Position numbers and translations under genes: made by a program. This document shows positions 1 to 11,459 of a stretch of 64,000 nucleotides of DNA, one piece after another; positions within the stretch are counted from its first letter, which is position 1; each line of letters begins with the position of its first letter. The notes below the pieces were generated by a model, which searched no databases, had not been told where the DNA came from, and saw only the letters and a program-made list of their open reading frames with translations. This stretch comes from Tamarix chinensis (Eukaryota; Streptophyta; Magnoliopsida; Caryophyllales; Tamaricaceae), in NCBI GenBank assembly GCA_030549775.1, contig CM060171.1, positions 60,260,360-60,324,359 on the forward strand, in the 5' to 3' direction.

Positions 1-919
1 AGAAAATATATTAATGTTAGTAGATGAATAAATGGTGGGTAGATAGATTACATTAGTATACTATCACCCAAACAAAAAATGTAAATAAGAAGAAACGATG
101 AAAGGCGTTTTAGGTGTAAGGATAATCTACATATACTAGTGTGGAACCCACTAATATCTCTCTATTTAATTTGTATTGCGGTTACGTAGAAAAAGGTGTG
201 GGTGTGGAGAAAAAAGGTTTGAGCATCATTTGTGTGATAGTTGAAAGCAAAAAGTCGTATTAGAGCAAACTTGTCTTACTTGTTATCTTCTTTTAGGTTA
301 AAAAATTATCAAGTCTCGATTTTTTATTCATGGGAAAAGTCGGGGTTAGCTTACATCAACCTAGAATTTGATTGGACATCACCGTCCATTGACACAATCT
401 TAGGAATGGTAGTAGGACGGAGTCTATCCTTTTAATGTGTATATATATATATATATTATTAAAAAAATATTTATTAGATTTGGATATAAGTATAACTAAA
501 TAATTTTTATATTTTTATTTATATCTTCAACTATTTACCTAACATAAAATTATTTTTTTATCATTCATTTATGTGATAGTCAATATATTTTCTAAGAGTA
601 AAAAGTAAAAATATAATTAAACCCTAATTTAATTCTAATATTGAATAATTTTTATGTTTAACCCGATTGATAGGTAAATAGATATGAAAGAAAAAAAAAA
701 TATGCTGAATTTGGATACGTATATGGCTATAGGTTTTCTTATCGAATTTGAATAACGGATAAGAGATACTTGATCCATAACCGATCCGTTATCATCCCCA
801 AAATCATTTTCCTTTGATTCTTTTGGCGAGCATGAGGTGTATAAACCATAAATTAGGGTATTTGATGCTATTACTATCTTTATTTCATATTAAAATGCCT
901 ATACTTTTTAGTATGCATA
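1..919. other. AT-rich intergenic DNA, nothing recognised
   Basis: No open frame with a recognisable product on either strand. The only open stretch (241-435, plus) starts at a non-ATG codon and resembles no family I know. A short AT run lies near 437-457. It ends at the ATA target duplication (917-919) of the CACTA element that follows. Confidence 0.6.
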
Positions 920-1887
920 TACTACTACGAAAAGGAAAAATAATAACGACACATTAATAACGGTGATTTTGAAACCATTGCCAAATGCGTGAAAATTAAT
1001 GCGCGGGATAGTTGAGAAAGTTTTGATAACGATTATAGTTTAAAATCGTTATTAAAACCTTTACCATACAATTACATACGATAGTTTTAATAACGCTATA
1101 TGTAAAAAGCCTTATTAAAAGATGTTTTAATAACAGTTCTTGAGAAAACCATCATTAAAAGGACCATCGGTTTTAATTACGGTTCCTGTAAGAATTGTTA
1201 TTAAAACCCCAATCCTCTGCTTCTTATTTTGTTTAGTTCTTATTTCATACCAAAAATTTCAGATTCTCTTATTTTGCACCTTCCCTCTCTTACTCTTGTT
1301 CTCTTGTGAACCTTTGCACCACCAAACCGTGCGCTAGTGCTCATCCTCCTCTCAACTCTAGGCACCAACTCCTCATTCTCTTTTGCACCACCAACTCCGA
1401 GCAATCATTCATTCGCTTACACCACCACACTGCTACCATTCTTGGCGTTGCATGTCGTACCATTCTTGCGCACCTTGCCCGCATTTGGTCCTTCTTGCTC
1501 CGCCGTGTTCGTAGGTGATCGTTGCTATCATCTTGCTCGTTGCCGGTTCTCTTGCTGCCTCCGCTCCTCTTACGTATGGTTTTGTTATTCTGTAGCTTAT
1601 TTTCTGTGCTTATTATATATATATAAATGCATGCATGTTGATTCAGGTTGTAGTGTGTGTTATTGAAGAATTGTAGTTTGTTGTTGAAAAATTTATTGTT
1701 GTTTGTTGTTGAATGTGTTGATGAAAAATGTTGCTATTCGAACATGATTTTTTCGGTGTTATATATTAACATGCACAAGTGTGTTGGCCAACCTTACATA
1801 TATCTATATATATATATACCGTTATAGTACTTAATTACCGAGAGAAATAAAATACTTAAAAATATTAGTAATATCACTCGTAAAAAC

Positions 1888-1920
<33 letters not shown>

Positions 1921-2122
1921 TTTCATTAATAAGTATAGGACACTAGGATGTTATGAAATGCCATATACTCAAATGAAAATATATTTTACATATGTACATC
2001 ATTAAATGAAAATTTCAATTAGAGTTTCGCGTTAATAGTTTTTATTTGATGAAGGATTAAATAGACAGAGAAAACAAAGAAGATATAAAAGTGAATAATT
2101 AAATAGAGAGGAATAATTGTGT

Positions 2123-2143
2123 ATAATAATAATAATAATAATA

Positions 2144-2235
<92 letters not shown>

Positions 2236-2256
2236 AATGATGATGATGATGATGAT
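2123..2256. repeat. Compound (TAA)n(GAT)n microsatellite
   Basis: About eight TAA units run into about 37 GAT units with a single TAA interruption near 2234. The apparent serine-rich open frame on the minus strand over 2019-2261 is only this repeat read in frame. It lies inside CACTA-1. Confidence 0.95.
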
Positions 2257-2365
2257 AACATATAGGATTTATTAGGGTTTAATTATATTTATCTAGGTTT
2301 AGGATTAGGGTTTATTAGGTTTAGGGTTAGTTTTTATTATAATTTATTAGGGTTAGGGTTTAGTA
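2257..2365 (+). repeat. Degenerate telomere-like tract (TTTAGGG variants)
   Basis: Several copies of TTAGGGTTTA, GGTTTAGGGTTAG and similar variants of the plant telomere unit follow directly after the GAT microsatellite, spaced irregularly. It is interior to a transposon and too short and degenerate to be a chromosome end. It could be slipped-strand product or a telomere-box-like promoter motif cluster. Confidence 0.6.
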
Positions 2366-2779
2366 TTTATTATACTAAATATGATAATTAATATGTTCTC
2401 TTATAAAAAACTATTATATACATTATTCTCAACTCTACTTTTAATAATATCATATTATTATACCTAACCTATATATATTATCTTATTAATATCTACTTGA
2501 TTTTACTATACTTAGCTTGAACGATTAGATGGTAGTTTGATGTTCAACCAGTTTGTTAAATATATAAGTCAAAATTATGTCCTTATTTTAAACATATTGA
2601 GTATAATAAGAGGAAAAGAAGGCAATGAGGGTAATAATATTGTAACATATGATGTGTGCTTGTTTTTTTAAAAATTCATATTTTGACCTTCATCATTGGA
2701 TATTTATTGTATCGAAAAATAATTTAGTGGTACATTATGGTCAATATATAACATTCTAACATAATTTATTTATTGATTT

Positions 2780-4095
2780 TTTGTAGAGATGTGGCCAACA
2801 AAAAAATTGATAGGGATAGTAGTGATGAAGAAGGGAAGAGATGACCTACTATTATGAGAATCATCACGGACATGCGAAATAGAGGAGAACAAGTTGATTT
2901 GGGATGTAATACTTATTATCTTTCCATTTGCCCTTACGCAAACATGTTTCTAAAGTATATTTCACTTATCATGCGTAACTGTGTTCCTATCTCTTATAAT
3001 AATTAGAAGAAGGTTCCAAAGGGTTACAATGAGCATATTTGGCAAGAAGTCATGGTAAATATGCTATTTTACTTAATCACTTTTATATGTCAAATGTTAT
3101 TAATTTTAATACATTAACATTGGTATACATCTATATATCTTATTTTGCAGAGAGTCTTTAATGTCCCAGATACTAGGAAGAAATGGCTTCTTAGACCTTG
3201 TGGTGAGCATGTAAGAACATTTAGGGCGTACTTAGCTAGTAGAAAAATGTACAGAAAGAGGGATGACTCTCTACAATAGAACCCACCCAAACAATATGAT
3301 TTCATTGATCAAGAAAGTCGGAACCAATTTATTGCATATCATCTTTCAGAGGATTTTAAGGTATTTGTTAGATAACAATTAAATTTTTTGATTAAGAATA
3401 TTTTATTGATATTTAAATAACCATGTGTTTATATTTTGGCTTGTAACATAGGGAAAAAGTGCCAAAAATAAAGAGATTGCTAAACAGAATAAGTACCGGT
3501 ATAATATGGCTCGCAAAGGCTATGTAGGCCTTGAAAAGGAGTTGGTATGAGATTTTGATTTATCTATTTACATGTAAAAGTCTAATATTATAATGATATT
3601 ATTAATGTAAGATTAATTTTTGATTTATAGCTCATATCCCAAGACTTGGATCCATGTACCTCATCAATCAATATTGGTACATTATGGAAGAAGGTTAGAG
3701 CAATAAAAGATGGATATCTTAATAAAGATGTATATGTTGCTGCAAAAAAAATTGCAAGTTTGTAGATATCCTGAACCTTAGTTTTCTTTTAGAAAGCTAT
3801 TATATTATGCTTATTCCTATAAGCTAAATTTAAATATATTGCATACATTATAGAACAAACTTGAAACGTTAGATTTTGCGGAGGGGGTGGATCAATATAA
3901 CATTGTGTCCTAGGCTATAGGAATTGTGGAACACCTTGGAAGACAGAGGGGTCTTGGATTAGGTTTTACGAGAATAAGCGTATGTGGTTGATCTCGTAGT
4001 TCTTGTAACACTCATGAGCAAGTGGCCATCATCACCGAGAAATTAAACATGGCAACAATGGAGCAAGAGTTGTCATTTATCAAATATAACATCCC
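2780..4095 (+). pseudogene. Transposase_24-type (Ptta/En/Spm) accessory gene of CACTA-1, decayed, introns visible
   Basis: This encodes remnants of the second protein of plant CACTA elements, the Transposase_24 family (PF03004). In related elements such proteins bind subterminal repeats and assist transposition in the nucleus. Exons with GT-AG borders can be followed: one ends at 3054, then about 3151-3360, 3452-3544, from 3631 and from about 3853. Family-like pieces in order are a KGY-EHIWQEV segment, a KKWLL plus FRAYL segment, QFIAYHLSEDFK, then AKNKEIAKQNK, then IGTLWKKVRAIKDG, then IGIVEHLGRQRGLG. Several in-frame stops (for example after DDSLQ near 3279) make it a pseudogene. The same exons, in the same order, occur at 39790-41140 in CACTA-2. 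Confidence 0.75.
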
Positions 4096-4329
4096 AAAAT
4101 TTTGTAATCTTTGTTTTCGGGTGTTTGACCTTTTTATTCAAAACTAACCCTTAAACCTTAGTCTAATTAGTTTGTTTATGACCTTGACACGTAACCCAAA
4201 ATAAATCTCTAAAATTTATTTTTGATAATTTTATCTTTTTCCACTCTATTAAACCTATCCCGATCCAAATTATTTTTTTCGGATTATTTTTTACTGTGTA
4301 CCCTAATCTATCCAAACTAAATCTAAAAT

Positions 4330-4745
4330 AAAATATACAAGATATATTTTCTACTCTATCCTACCTGCCAACCCCTCTACCTCTACCGTCTACTTTCCCT
4401 ATTTCCCCTTACCTCACTCAACCCATCACCTCATCATAGACCCCTCTGCATTTTATACATATACACACATGCACGACACTTCCTCACCAACCAAAACAAC
4501 CCTTCTCCCATACACCCAACTCTCTCTCTTTGCCATGTTTGGTTTTCTGCCTAACCACTTACACCCTTCCCCAAGCGAAACCCAGCCTTCCTCATTCCCC
4601 TACTCTCCCCGCCCTTCTCGACTTTGTTTGGTTTCTTGCTAAGCCCCCAGCCTACTCCTCCCAACATCGTCACCAACCCATGACCATAGCACCCAATGTT
4701 TACCCAGCCTTCCTCATTAAATACCATGTTTACCCCAATATTCAT
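4330..4745 (+). other. Pyrimidine/C-rich tract near the right end of CACTA-1
   Basis: Strikingly C- and CT-rich compared with its surroundings. Open frames on both strands (4530-4787 plus, 4551-4745 minus) are proline/leucine-rich or glycine-rich and resemble no family, so I treat them as composition artefacts. The tract is followed immediately by the subterminal repeats of the element. Confidence 0.5.
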
Positions 4746-4879
4746 GATTTTTTGTATATTTTTATGACGATTATGAACCGTTATTAAAGATTTAATAATG
4801 GACGATTCAATAACGATTTAGAACCATTATTAAAATAAGAAAATAACCGTTATTAAAACCCCTTTATAGGGTAGTGATA

Positions 4880-6229
4880 CTAAGTATCTATTTGGTAACC
4901 TTATTTTTTATCTGATGTAAAATGAAGCTATAATATGGATGAAGTAATAATATAATTGAAATAATAATGATAGTTTGTGGATGCATTTTATTTATGTATG
5001 AAATTGCTGAAGTAATAATAGTATTTGATAATTTATCAGATCTAAAATGAATTTATGTACATCAATAATTTTAGACATTCTTTAATTTAATGATATATAT
5101 TTTAATATTTTTTTTATATGTTAATAGATTTAATTTTATAGATTTTTTTCACATTAACCATTTATGAATATAATTATGAATAAAATTAGCCTTGCTTACT
5201 AATTAATTAATTAAATTTATAATTATGATTACAATTATTTTTAATAATTACTAATTTATAGTTATAAGTAATTGTTAATATTATTGATTAATTATAATTA
5301 ATACTATTTGTATTGATTATATAGTTATAAATCATTCTAATAATACTATTTGTATAGTTAATATTTATTACTAATATTGTTCGTATTAATTATTTCTTTT
5401 TGTTTGAATTAAGGTTTTTATTCATAATTATACTTAAGGTTATTGTAATAACTAATTATTCATAATTATGATTAATAATATTATAATTAACTATTAATTT
5501 ATGGTTATAATTAATACTATTCTTTTTTATCCTTTTTATTAAAAAAAAGCTTATATTATAAAACATTAAAAACAAAAGTATAGGTTATCTATTATAAAAT
5601 TAAAGGACTATTGTGATAACAATATTTTACTTTATCCATTTTGCTCGATATCCGTAATGTCACGTGTGCTTATAAAGACCATATAGATACAACTAGACCC
5701 CAGTTTTCTCGATATCAAAATCAAAGCATAGAATAACTAAATAGTGTCAAAACTCAAAAGTACTCCTAGTTTTCCGTACGGGCGGGGACTTCTATTTCTG
5801 TAGTTCATAAATTCTTGAATTTTCAAGCATAGAAGTCTAGGACACAACGTTGACGATTAAATAATTTACTGTTCTATCATTAATTTCAGTCGACTAACAT
5901 ACTTCATTTTTTTAAAAAAACTTATAAAACTAACTTAAACACAACAACAATCCGGGTATGAGTATCGCGGCCGGCAGTGTCCGGGGAGGTCCGGATGTAT
6001 TCATGGTTGATGTCAACTAACATCTAGTTAGTACGTGATGGTATTATTATAAGCATAGCGTTATTACAAAAATAAGCTTACTTTTTATGAAAAAAAAAAC
6101 AATAAAGCATTATTTAAAAAATAATATGAAAACACACATTTTAAAATGTCAATATATATGAGTCTATTTCATTTTTAGCCCATCAATTAATTTTTCAGTA
6201 GTTCGTTGTTACTCTCTTATGTTTATGAG
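4880..6229. other. AT-rich intergenic DNA
   Basis: Extremely AT-rich with scattered TAATTAT-type simple sequence (about 5090-5560). No coding potential. One short GC-rich island at 5950-5995 stands out and is listed under findings. Confidence 0.6.
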
Positions 6230-7735
6230 GATTGGGTTGGATCAGAGTTTGGATCTAAATAATTTTCATTTGTTGTTGGTGAGATGGTGAGGTATGATAT
6301 ACATAAATTATGTCAATTATATGGATTTTAACATGAAAATTTAATGTGATTATATGATCATTTTTTTCATACTTTAGTCTATTGGTTCTTGTTTATTGCT
6401 CTTGATCATATTTTGTAGGTATTTTGAGAAAATATGATCAAAATGAGCTAACACGCAATAGCTAGAACAAAATGGAAGCAAACGTGAATGCTCAAAGTAT
6501 GAAAAGGAATAAATACTTACAAATTTAACCATGATGTGATCTTAATTTGGAAAAGTGTTGAACATGAAAGTTGTAGAAATTGTTTTTAGCTTTCCAACAC
6601 ATAAAAAATCAGCTCAATCCAAAGTCAAACGAAGAAGTTATGGATGAAATATGAAACATGCATAAAGCTGAAGCAATGCCTGTCGACACGGCCCTGCCGT
6701 GTTGATTTACACAGCCGTGTTGATGGACGGTCACGCATATATAAACTTATTTTTCGTTCAGCGCAGGAGAATAAATAGAGGAGTTAAAAAGACGGCGATT
6801 TTGGGAGCACTAAAGAGGAATTTAAGGTTATTTATTTGACATTACCCAATCCAATCCCAACCCCAATTTATCAACAATCTTCCATCTCTTGACCTTAATT
6901 TCTTATTCCCCATCGGACGGATAGAACAATTAATTTCTCATTTTGAATAAAGAGGGTATTGTATTTTTCCTTTGGATTTTATTTATTTTTTCAATTAATG
7001 CAATTTTCTATGTTTAATATGTTGAGTTTAATGAAAGCCATGATTGTCTAATTGATCTATGCTGAGGTCAAGGAAAATCCCCTAATCTGGATGTGTTGAG
7101 AATCTAAACCCTACCCAATCTAATTCCTTGTCATATGTATTGTGATAATGCTTTAATTATTATAATAGAAAAAATTGATCCCTTTTCTATTATTATTTAG
7201 AGGATCACGGTGAGATTCGAGAGAGGAGTCGGAGTGGGCTCCATTTAGCATGACTAGAGATCAGACCACAAAGTTGAGAGACGTTGGTTGGCATCTACAA
7301 CTAAAAAAGGGAATACAATACATAATAATGCGTTGCCTATTTTTGCATTCATACTAGAGATAGATGAGTCTTAATAGACAATAGGGTGTAGTAGCTCAAG
7401 AGATCATTACACTACATACTTTGGTTGGTATTCACGACAAGGTGTTTTGATTCAGAATTTGGGGTTAATATTTGATCACATTGGGGCTAAGGGGATTGAC
7501 TGGATCCTTGGCCTCTTCTCTAACTGAATTTCACTTGCTCTTATATTATAGTTGGATTTTGTTTGCATATTTTCTTTTTATTTAGAGTTAGAAATCATCT
7601 GTCCCTATCATTATTCTAACCATAGGAGATCTTTTCACTATCCCATTACTCACTTCCTAATCCCTATGGGATCGACCTAGCATGCTACTTCAAAACTGTG
7701 CACTTGCAGTTAGAAGTCATCAAGGTACCCTAAAT
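6230..7735 (+). mobile_element. Probable old Ty3/gypsy LTR (Athila/Tat-like), ends not resolved
   Basis: No coding capacity, but the stretch has the order of motifs I associate with LTRs of Athila/Tat-type plant gypsy elements. A block with repeated GCCGTGTTGA-type phrases sits around 6690-6735. It is followed by a TATATAAA box near 6737, a GTGAGATTCGAGAGAG block (7209-7224), and then a terminal block reading CTATGGGATCGACC and GTGCACTTGCAG (7664-7711). The last block resembles the U5 end that precedes the primer-binding site in these elements. No clean TG...CA ends or target duplication were found, so it is probably truncated or very old. This is a family-level inference from remembered sequence style, not an alignment. 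Confidence 0.42.
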
Positions 7736-9544
7736 GTTCATGAGGAATATAGAAAATTCCAAACTTCCATTTGTGATCCGAGCTTGTCCAATCTAGTGAT
7801 CGGTGTACCCCCTCTACTAGATGCTAGTGAGTATGAAATAGAATGGAATACCATGCCTTGAGAAATGCATGTGGTGATCTGTAGAGGTTGGTGTGCATGG
7901 GGTTTGTGCTAATGATTATGAAATATGTAATTAGTGGACAAGATAAAGTAATGGAGTGGTGGGTTTGAGTGTTGTTTTCATAGAAAATAAAGCATGCAAG
8001 TTTCATTTTGGGTTTTATTTGGTGATAATGAATTTAAAAATCTCATAAGCTAGTCGCTACTCATGCACCAACACATGTATCATCAATCCATTAATCACAT
8101 TTGGCCGAGGGTCGATCTTGGTTACACAATTCATTACTCATAAACAATGAGCGTACATGCATGTGTAGGCCCAACTTAAGTCACCTTGTGGGTACCGTGT
8201 TGTAGCATCCCCACCACATATAGCTTAACATGTGATTCCATGAACTTCACTCTTCAAATAACCATTACATGTGAAAATCCCAAAGCTACGGGACATACAT
8301 GGAGCTATAACTGCTATGCATATGGACTAAGCCCTATATGGCATATATTTCCAAAAAAATTCACAACCAACATACAAAATGGTAAGAAAACATCATAGAT
8401 CATATAAAAAAATATATTAGATCAGTAAATAGTAAATTGTGAACTATGAGAATAGAGGAAGGGGCAGCTGATGATTTGAGGGATGACTCGAGACTCTTGG
8501 ACATTGAGTCTCTTAACAACACAACTAAGGTCTCAAGGTTAGGCCACATTTGAAGTAAATCCTCAACAAAATATTAGGATTTGTTTATATTAAGTGTATA
8601 CATAAAAATAATAATATATAATATAGCTAAACAATCAAAAGCTAATTAACCAAAATTTTGAGGCCTTAACCATTCTAAAAAATCCTTAACCAAACTATAT
8701 TTTTAAAATGTTAACCAAACCATAAAATTACAGTTTGGTATAATTTGATTGGTGATTCAATCATAATATATACATCCCTACCTATGTGTAGCATGCGCTA
8801 TTTTTTTTTCTTCCTGCTCCCTCTAAAATCAGGAAGTTTCATTATGAACTAAAATTTCTCCACGAGCTAAAAGAACTTTTGTTTTGAGTGTTTTTGTGGC
8901 TCAATTAATTAATTATCGTTATTGATTCATTCTTGTAGGTTACTAACAAGCCTTTGAGTGCACTCTTCTTTGTAGTATTCCATCAATATCCATTCCTAGT
9001 GACTCTATCTAAGCCTAAGGTGCATAAAAAAAAGCTACTTATATCAAGGACCATGTTATTACTGATGCCTTAAAAGTGGGGTCACTAAGTGTGGTTCGTA
9101 CTTGTTATACATAATCAAGGTTAAGAAATTAGAGTTGCTATGGAACAATAAAAACATTGTCTCAACATCAATATCATGCAAAGTACAAAAAGTAAAGCAA
9201 CATATATATAAAAATAAAATAAGAAAAATAAATAAAATTTCAAAACATGGTCAATCTAGATAGCCATGTTTGCAGAAATCTCGTAAAGGTTATAATGATA
9301 CTACAAAAAAAAATGTTTTGCAATGAGAAAAATACAATATTATGCCCTTCATTCTGTAATTCCCCATCCTATTTTGACTCATTCAATTTTTATCCTAATT
9401 CATTCATCATATTATGCTCTTATGTGATCATTTGATAATACTCAACCCTAATCTATATATAGATGGAGAATATTCAATGCAAAAATAACTTTTTGGTGAG
9501 AAATTGAGAATTTTTAATTTAAAATATTAAATCAAAGATGAAGG
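7736..9544. other. Intergenic DNA, nothing recognised
   Basis: Only short unrelated open frames (7824-8006 minus, 8186-8398 plus, 9247-9435 plus) with no family resemblance. AT-rich throughout. Confidence 0.55.
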
Positions 9545-9898
9545 GTTGAGATTAAAACACTACTAAAATTGAATAAACTACTCTTCGTAGATGGTTGAAA
9601 CTATCATTACTAGGTAAATAAAAATAGTGGAATTGGCTAAAAAAATAGTGTTTAAGAGTCATAAAGAAAGATGGTGTCATTTTTATAAATATTGTGAGGA
9701 GAAATATCTTTAGTATGTGGTGAAAACTATTCTTAGTTAATTGTATAAATTATTGCAAGTTGCTGAAAAAATTATAGTACTTGAGTGTAAGGAAATAAAG
9801 ATGGTGAAATTTTCATAAATATTGTATATTTATATTTTTGGTTAGGAAACTTTCATGAGTGGGTGGGGAAACGAGGATGATTCTCAATTCTCACCATA
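9545..9898 (+). repeat. Diverged tandem repeat array, left part (split by CACTA-3)
   Basis: Two diverged units are visible. The phrase AAGATGGTG followed by ATAAATATTG occurs near 9667 and again near 9797, with a TTAGGAAACT phrase near 9842. The same unit continues at 29335-29830 on the other side of CACTA-3, so the two parts were once contiguous. Unit length is about 130-145 bp in the clearest pairs. Confidence 0.7.
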
Positions 9899-9929
9899 CA
9901 CCAGTACAAAAAAAAGAAGCTTTAAAAAC

Positions 9930-11455
9930 CATTTCAATGATAATTTTTCATTCACCGTCATATTGAATGATGTAAATTCCTTCTATAGGAATCGTCGATG
10001 TATATTGTTTCTCTTTAGACTATTCCTTAAAAATTCAATGTTAAATGCCAGTAAAAAAAATGGTGAAATACTAATTACAATCGCCTTTATAAATCGTCTA
10101 CAATGACAAATTTTCAAACCACCATTGTAATTGTCTTTGAAATGACGATTCTTTTTCTTTTTCTTCCATTTGAAATATAATGTTTGAGGGAGATCTCATA
10201 ACAACAATAAACTTTGGATACCTTTCTTTTAAAAAAACCTGCTATTATATTCATTCAAGCCTTTACATATATATGTTGTTAACAAATACACAAGCTTCAA
10301 AGGCTTGAATTCACATCTAGATTACTTAAATTACAAAAAAAAAACACAAGCATCAATGCTTAGCTTTTTCTACCGAAACATTTATATAAGCACAGAATGA
10401 GAAATCCTGGCTTATGATATTCAATAGAAAAATCTTGTGACAAAAAAAATATAAATAAAATCAAACCATGAATTTCCAACTATACTCTCTTAGAGTTGTT
10501 CTAGAAGATTTATGCTTATGTTCACAAAAGACTTGTAAATTAATTACATTATATTTTGTTGAATACAAGTCAGCAGTGCACAATCAATATCCATTTCTTG
10601 GTGTTTTTATTCTAAATTACATATGTTTATTGAATATGATTAGGCAATAAACATACAAATTAATATTACCATTATATTCTAAATAATCTTCATTTGCTTT
10701 GTTCATGCATCCATATAAGGTATATCATGATCTCAATTATTTTCTTAGCAAAGAACAACAATTATTAGTTTATGGGGAAAGGATAAAGAACTAAAATTGA
10801 GAAAATATAATAATTATTAAGTAGGACTTGCATTCATATATTATATAACCTTTTATTTACGTTTCATAAAGAAAAATTAATCATGATCATCTCATTGGTA
10901 AACGTCATTAGTTTTATGACGAACATGGTTAGAATCTATGGGAAAAATAAATCCCCCCTCTATCACATTATCACACTCATCTTCATAATTTTAGCTCTTA
11001 AAGGGCCATACAATAAACCAGTGTTTATCTACTAGATCAATAATATAAACACTTGTTTTTCTATTTATGTAAGTATGAATAGGTCATACTTACAGCTATT
11101 TATATTATGATTAACCTAGATGACCTCTGTATCTTTAGATGATATACCTTGTTGATTGTAAACCCACTTGCACCAAAAAAAAAAAAAGAAAAAAAAGGGA
11201 ACCTTAAAAGTGTAATAATCAAATTTCCATATATCTTTGATGATCCCATAGTATGGCATTTTTGTATATATTGGATTTTTTTCTCTAGAACTTGAAACAT
11301 GCAGCGTTTCCAATACTTATGACACACTGCTATTTAATATACAACTTTTATCATCATAAGCCTTCATGTAGAAAGTACACCCACTGATAAAAAAGACTCA
11401 TAAGATAAAACTTAAGGTAAATGGCCTCTTGATAAATAGAAAGATGTGTTAAATT
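9930..11455. other. Subterminal and 3' noncoding part of CACTA-3
   Basis: Short repeated motifs related to AATCGTC and ACCATTGTAAT cluster within the first 250 bases. The rest is AT-rich with a poly-A run at 11177-11188. Open frames here (9855-10106 plus, 10468-10650 plus, 11100-11327 minus) do not resemble known proteins. Confidence 0.5.
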
Positions 11456-11459
11456 ATTA

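Larger units (their letters stand above)
920..4876 (+). mobile_element. CACTA-1: deletion derivative of a CACTA (En/Spm) DNA transposon
   Basis: The right end reads GTAGTG, the inverted form of CACTAC, and the left end reads TACTACTACG, a one-base decay of CACTA. Three-base target duplications ATA flank both ends (917-919 and 4877-4879), as expected for this superfamily. Subterminal sequence on both sides (about 945-1130 and 4760-4860) is full of short direct and inverted copies of AATAACGGTT-type motifs, a CACTA hallmark and the probable binding sites of its regulatory protein. Inside are a pyrimidine-rich leader (about 1200-1600), a microsatellite, a telomere-like tract and a Transposase_24-type pseudogene. 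No TNP2 domain is present, so it cannot move by itself. Its gene matches the second gene of CACTA-2 at 34267-43348, which suggests both descend from one family. Confidence 0.82.

Noticed and set aside
2019..2261. Serine-rich 80-residue open frame on the minus strand
   Set aside because: It is the GAT microsatellite read in frame.
9558..9572. CACTACTAAAATTG as the left end of CACTA-3
   Set aside because: It lies within the tandem repeat array outside the element, and its flank does not match any right end. CACCAGTACAAAA at 9899 has both the matching inverted end at 29331 and the ATA duplication.
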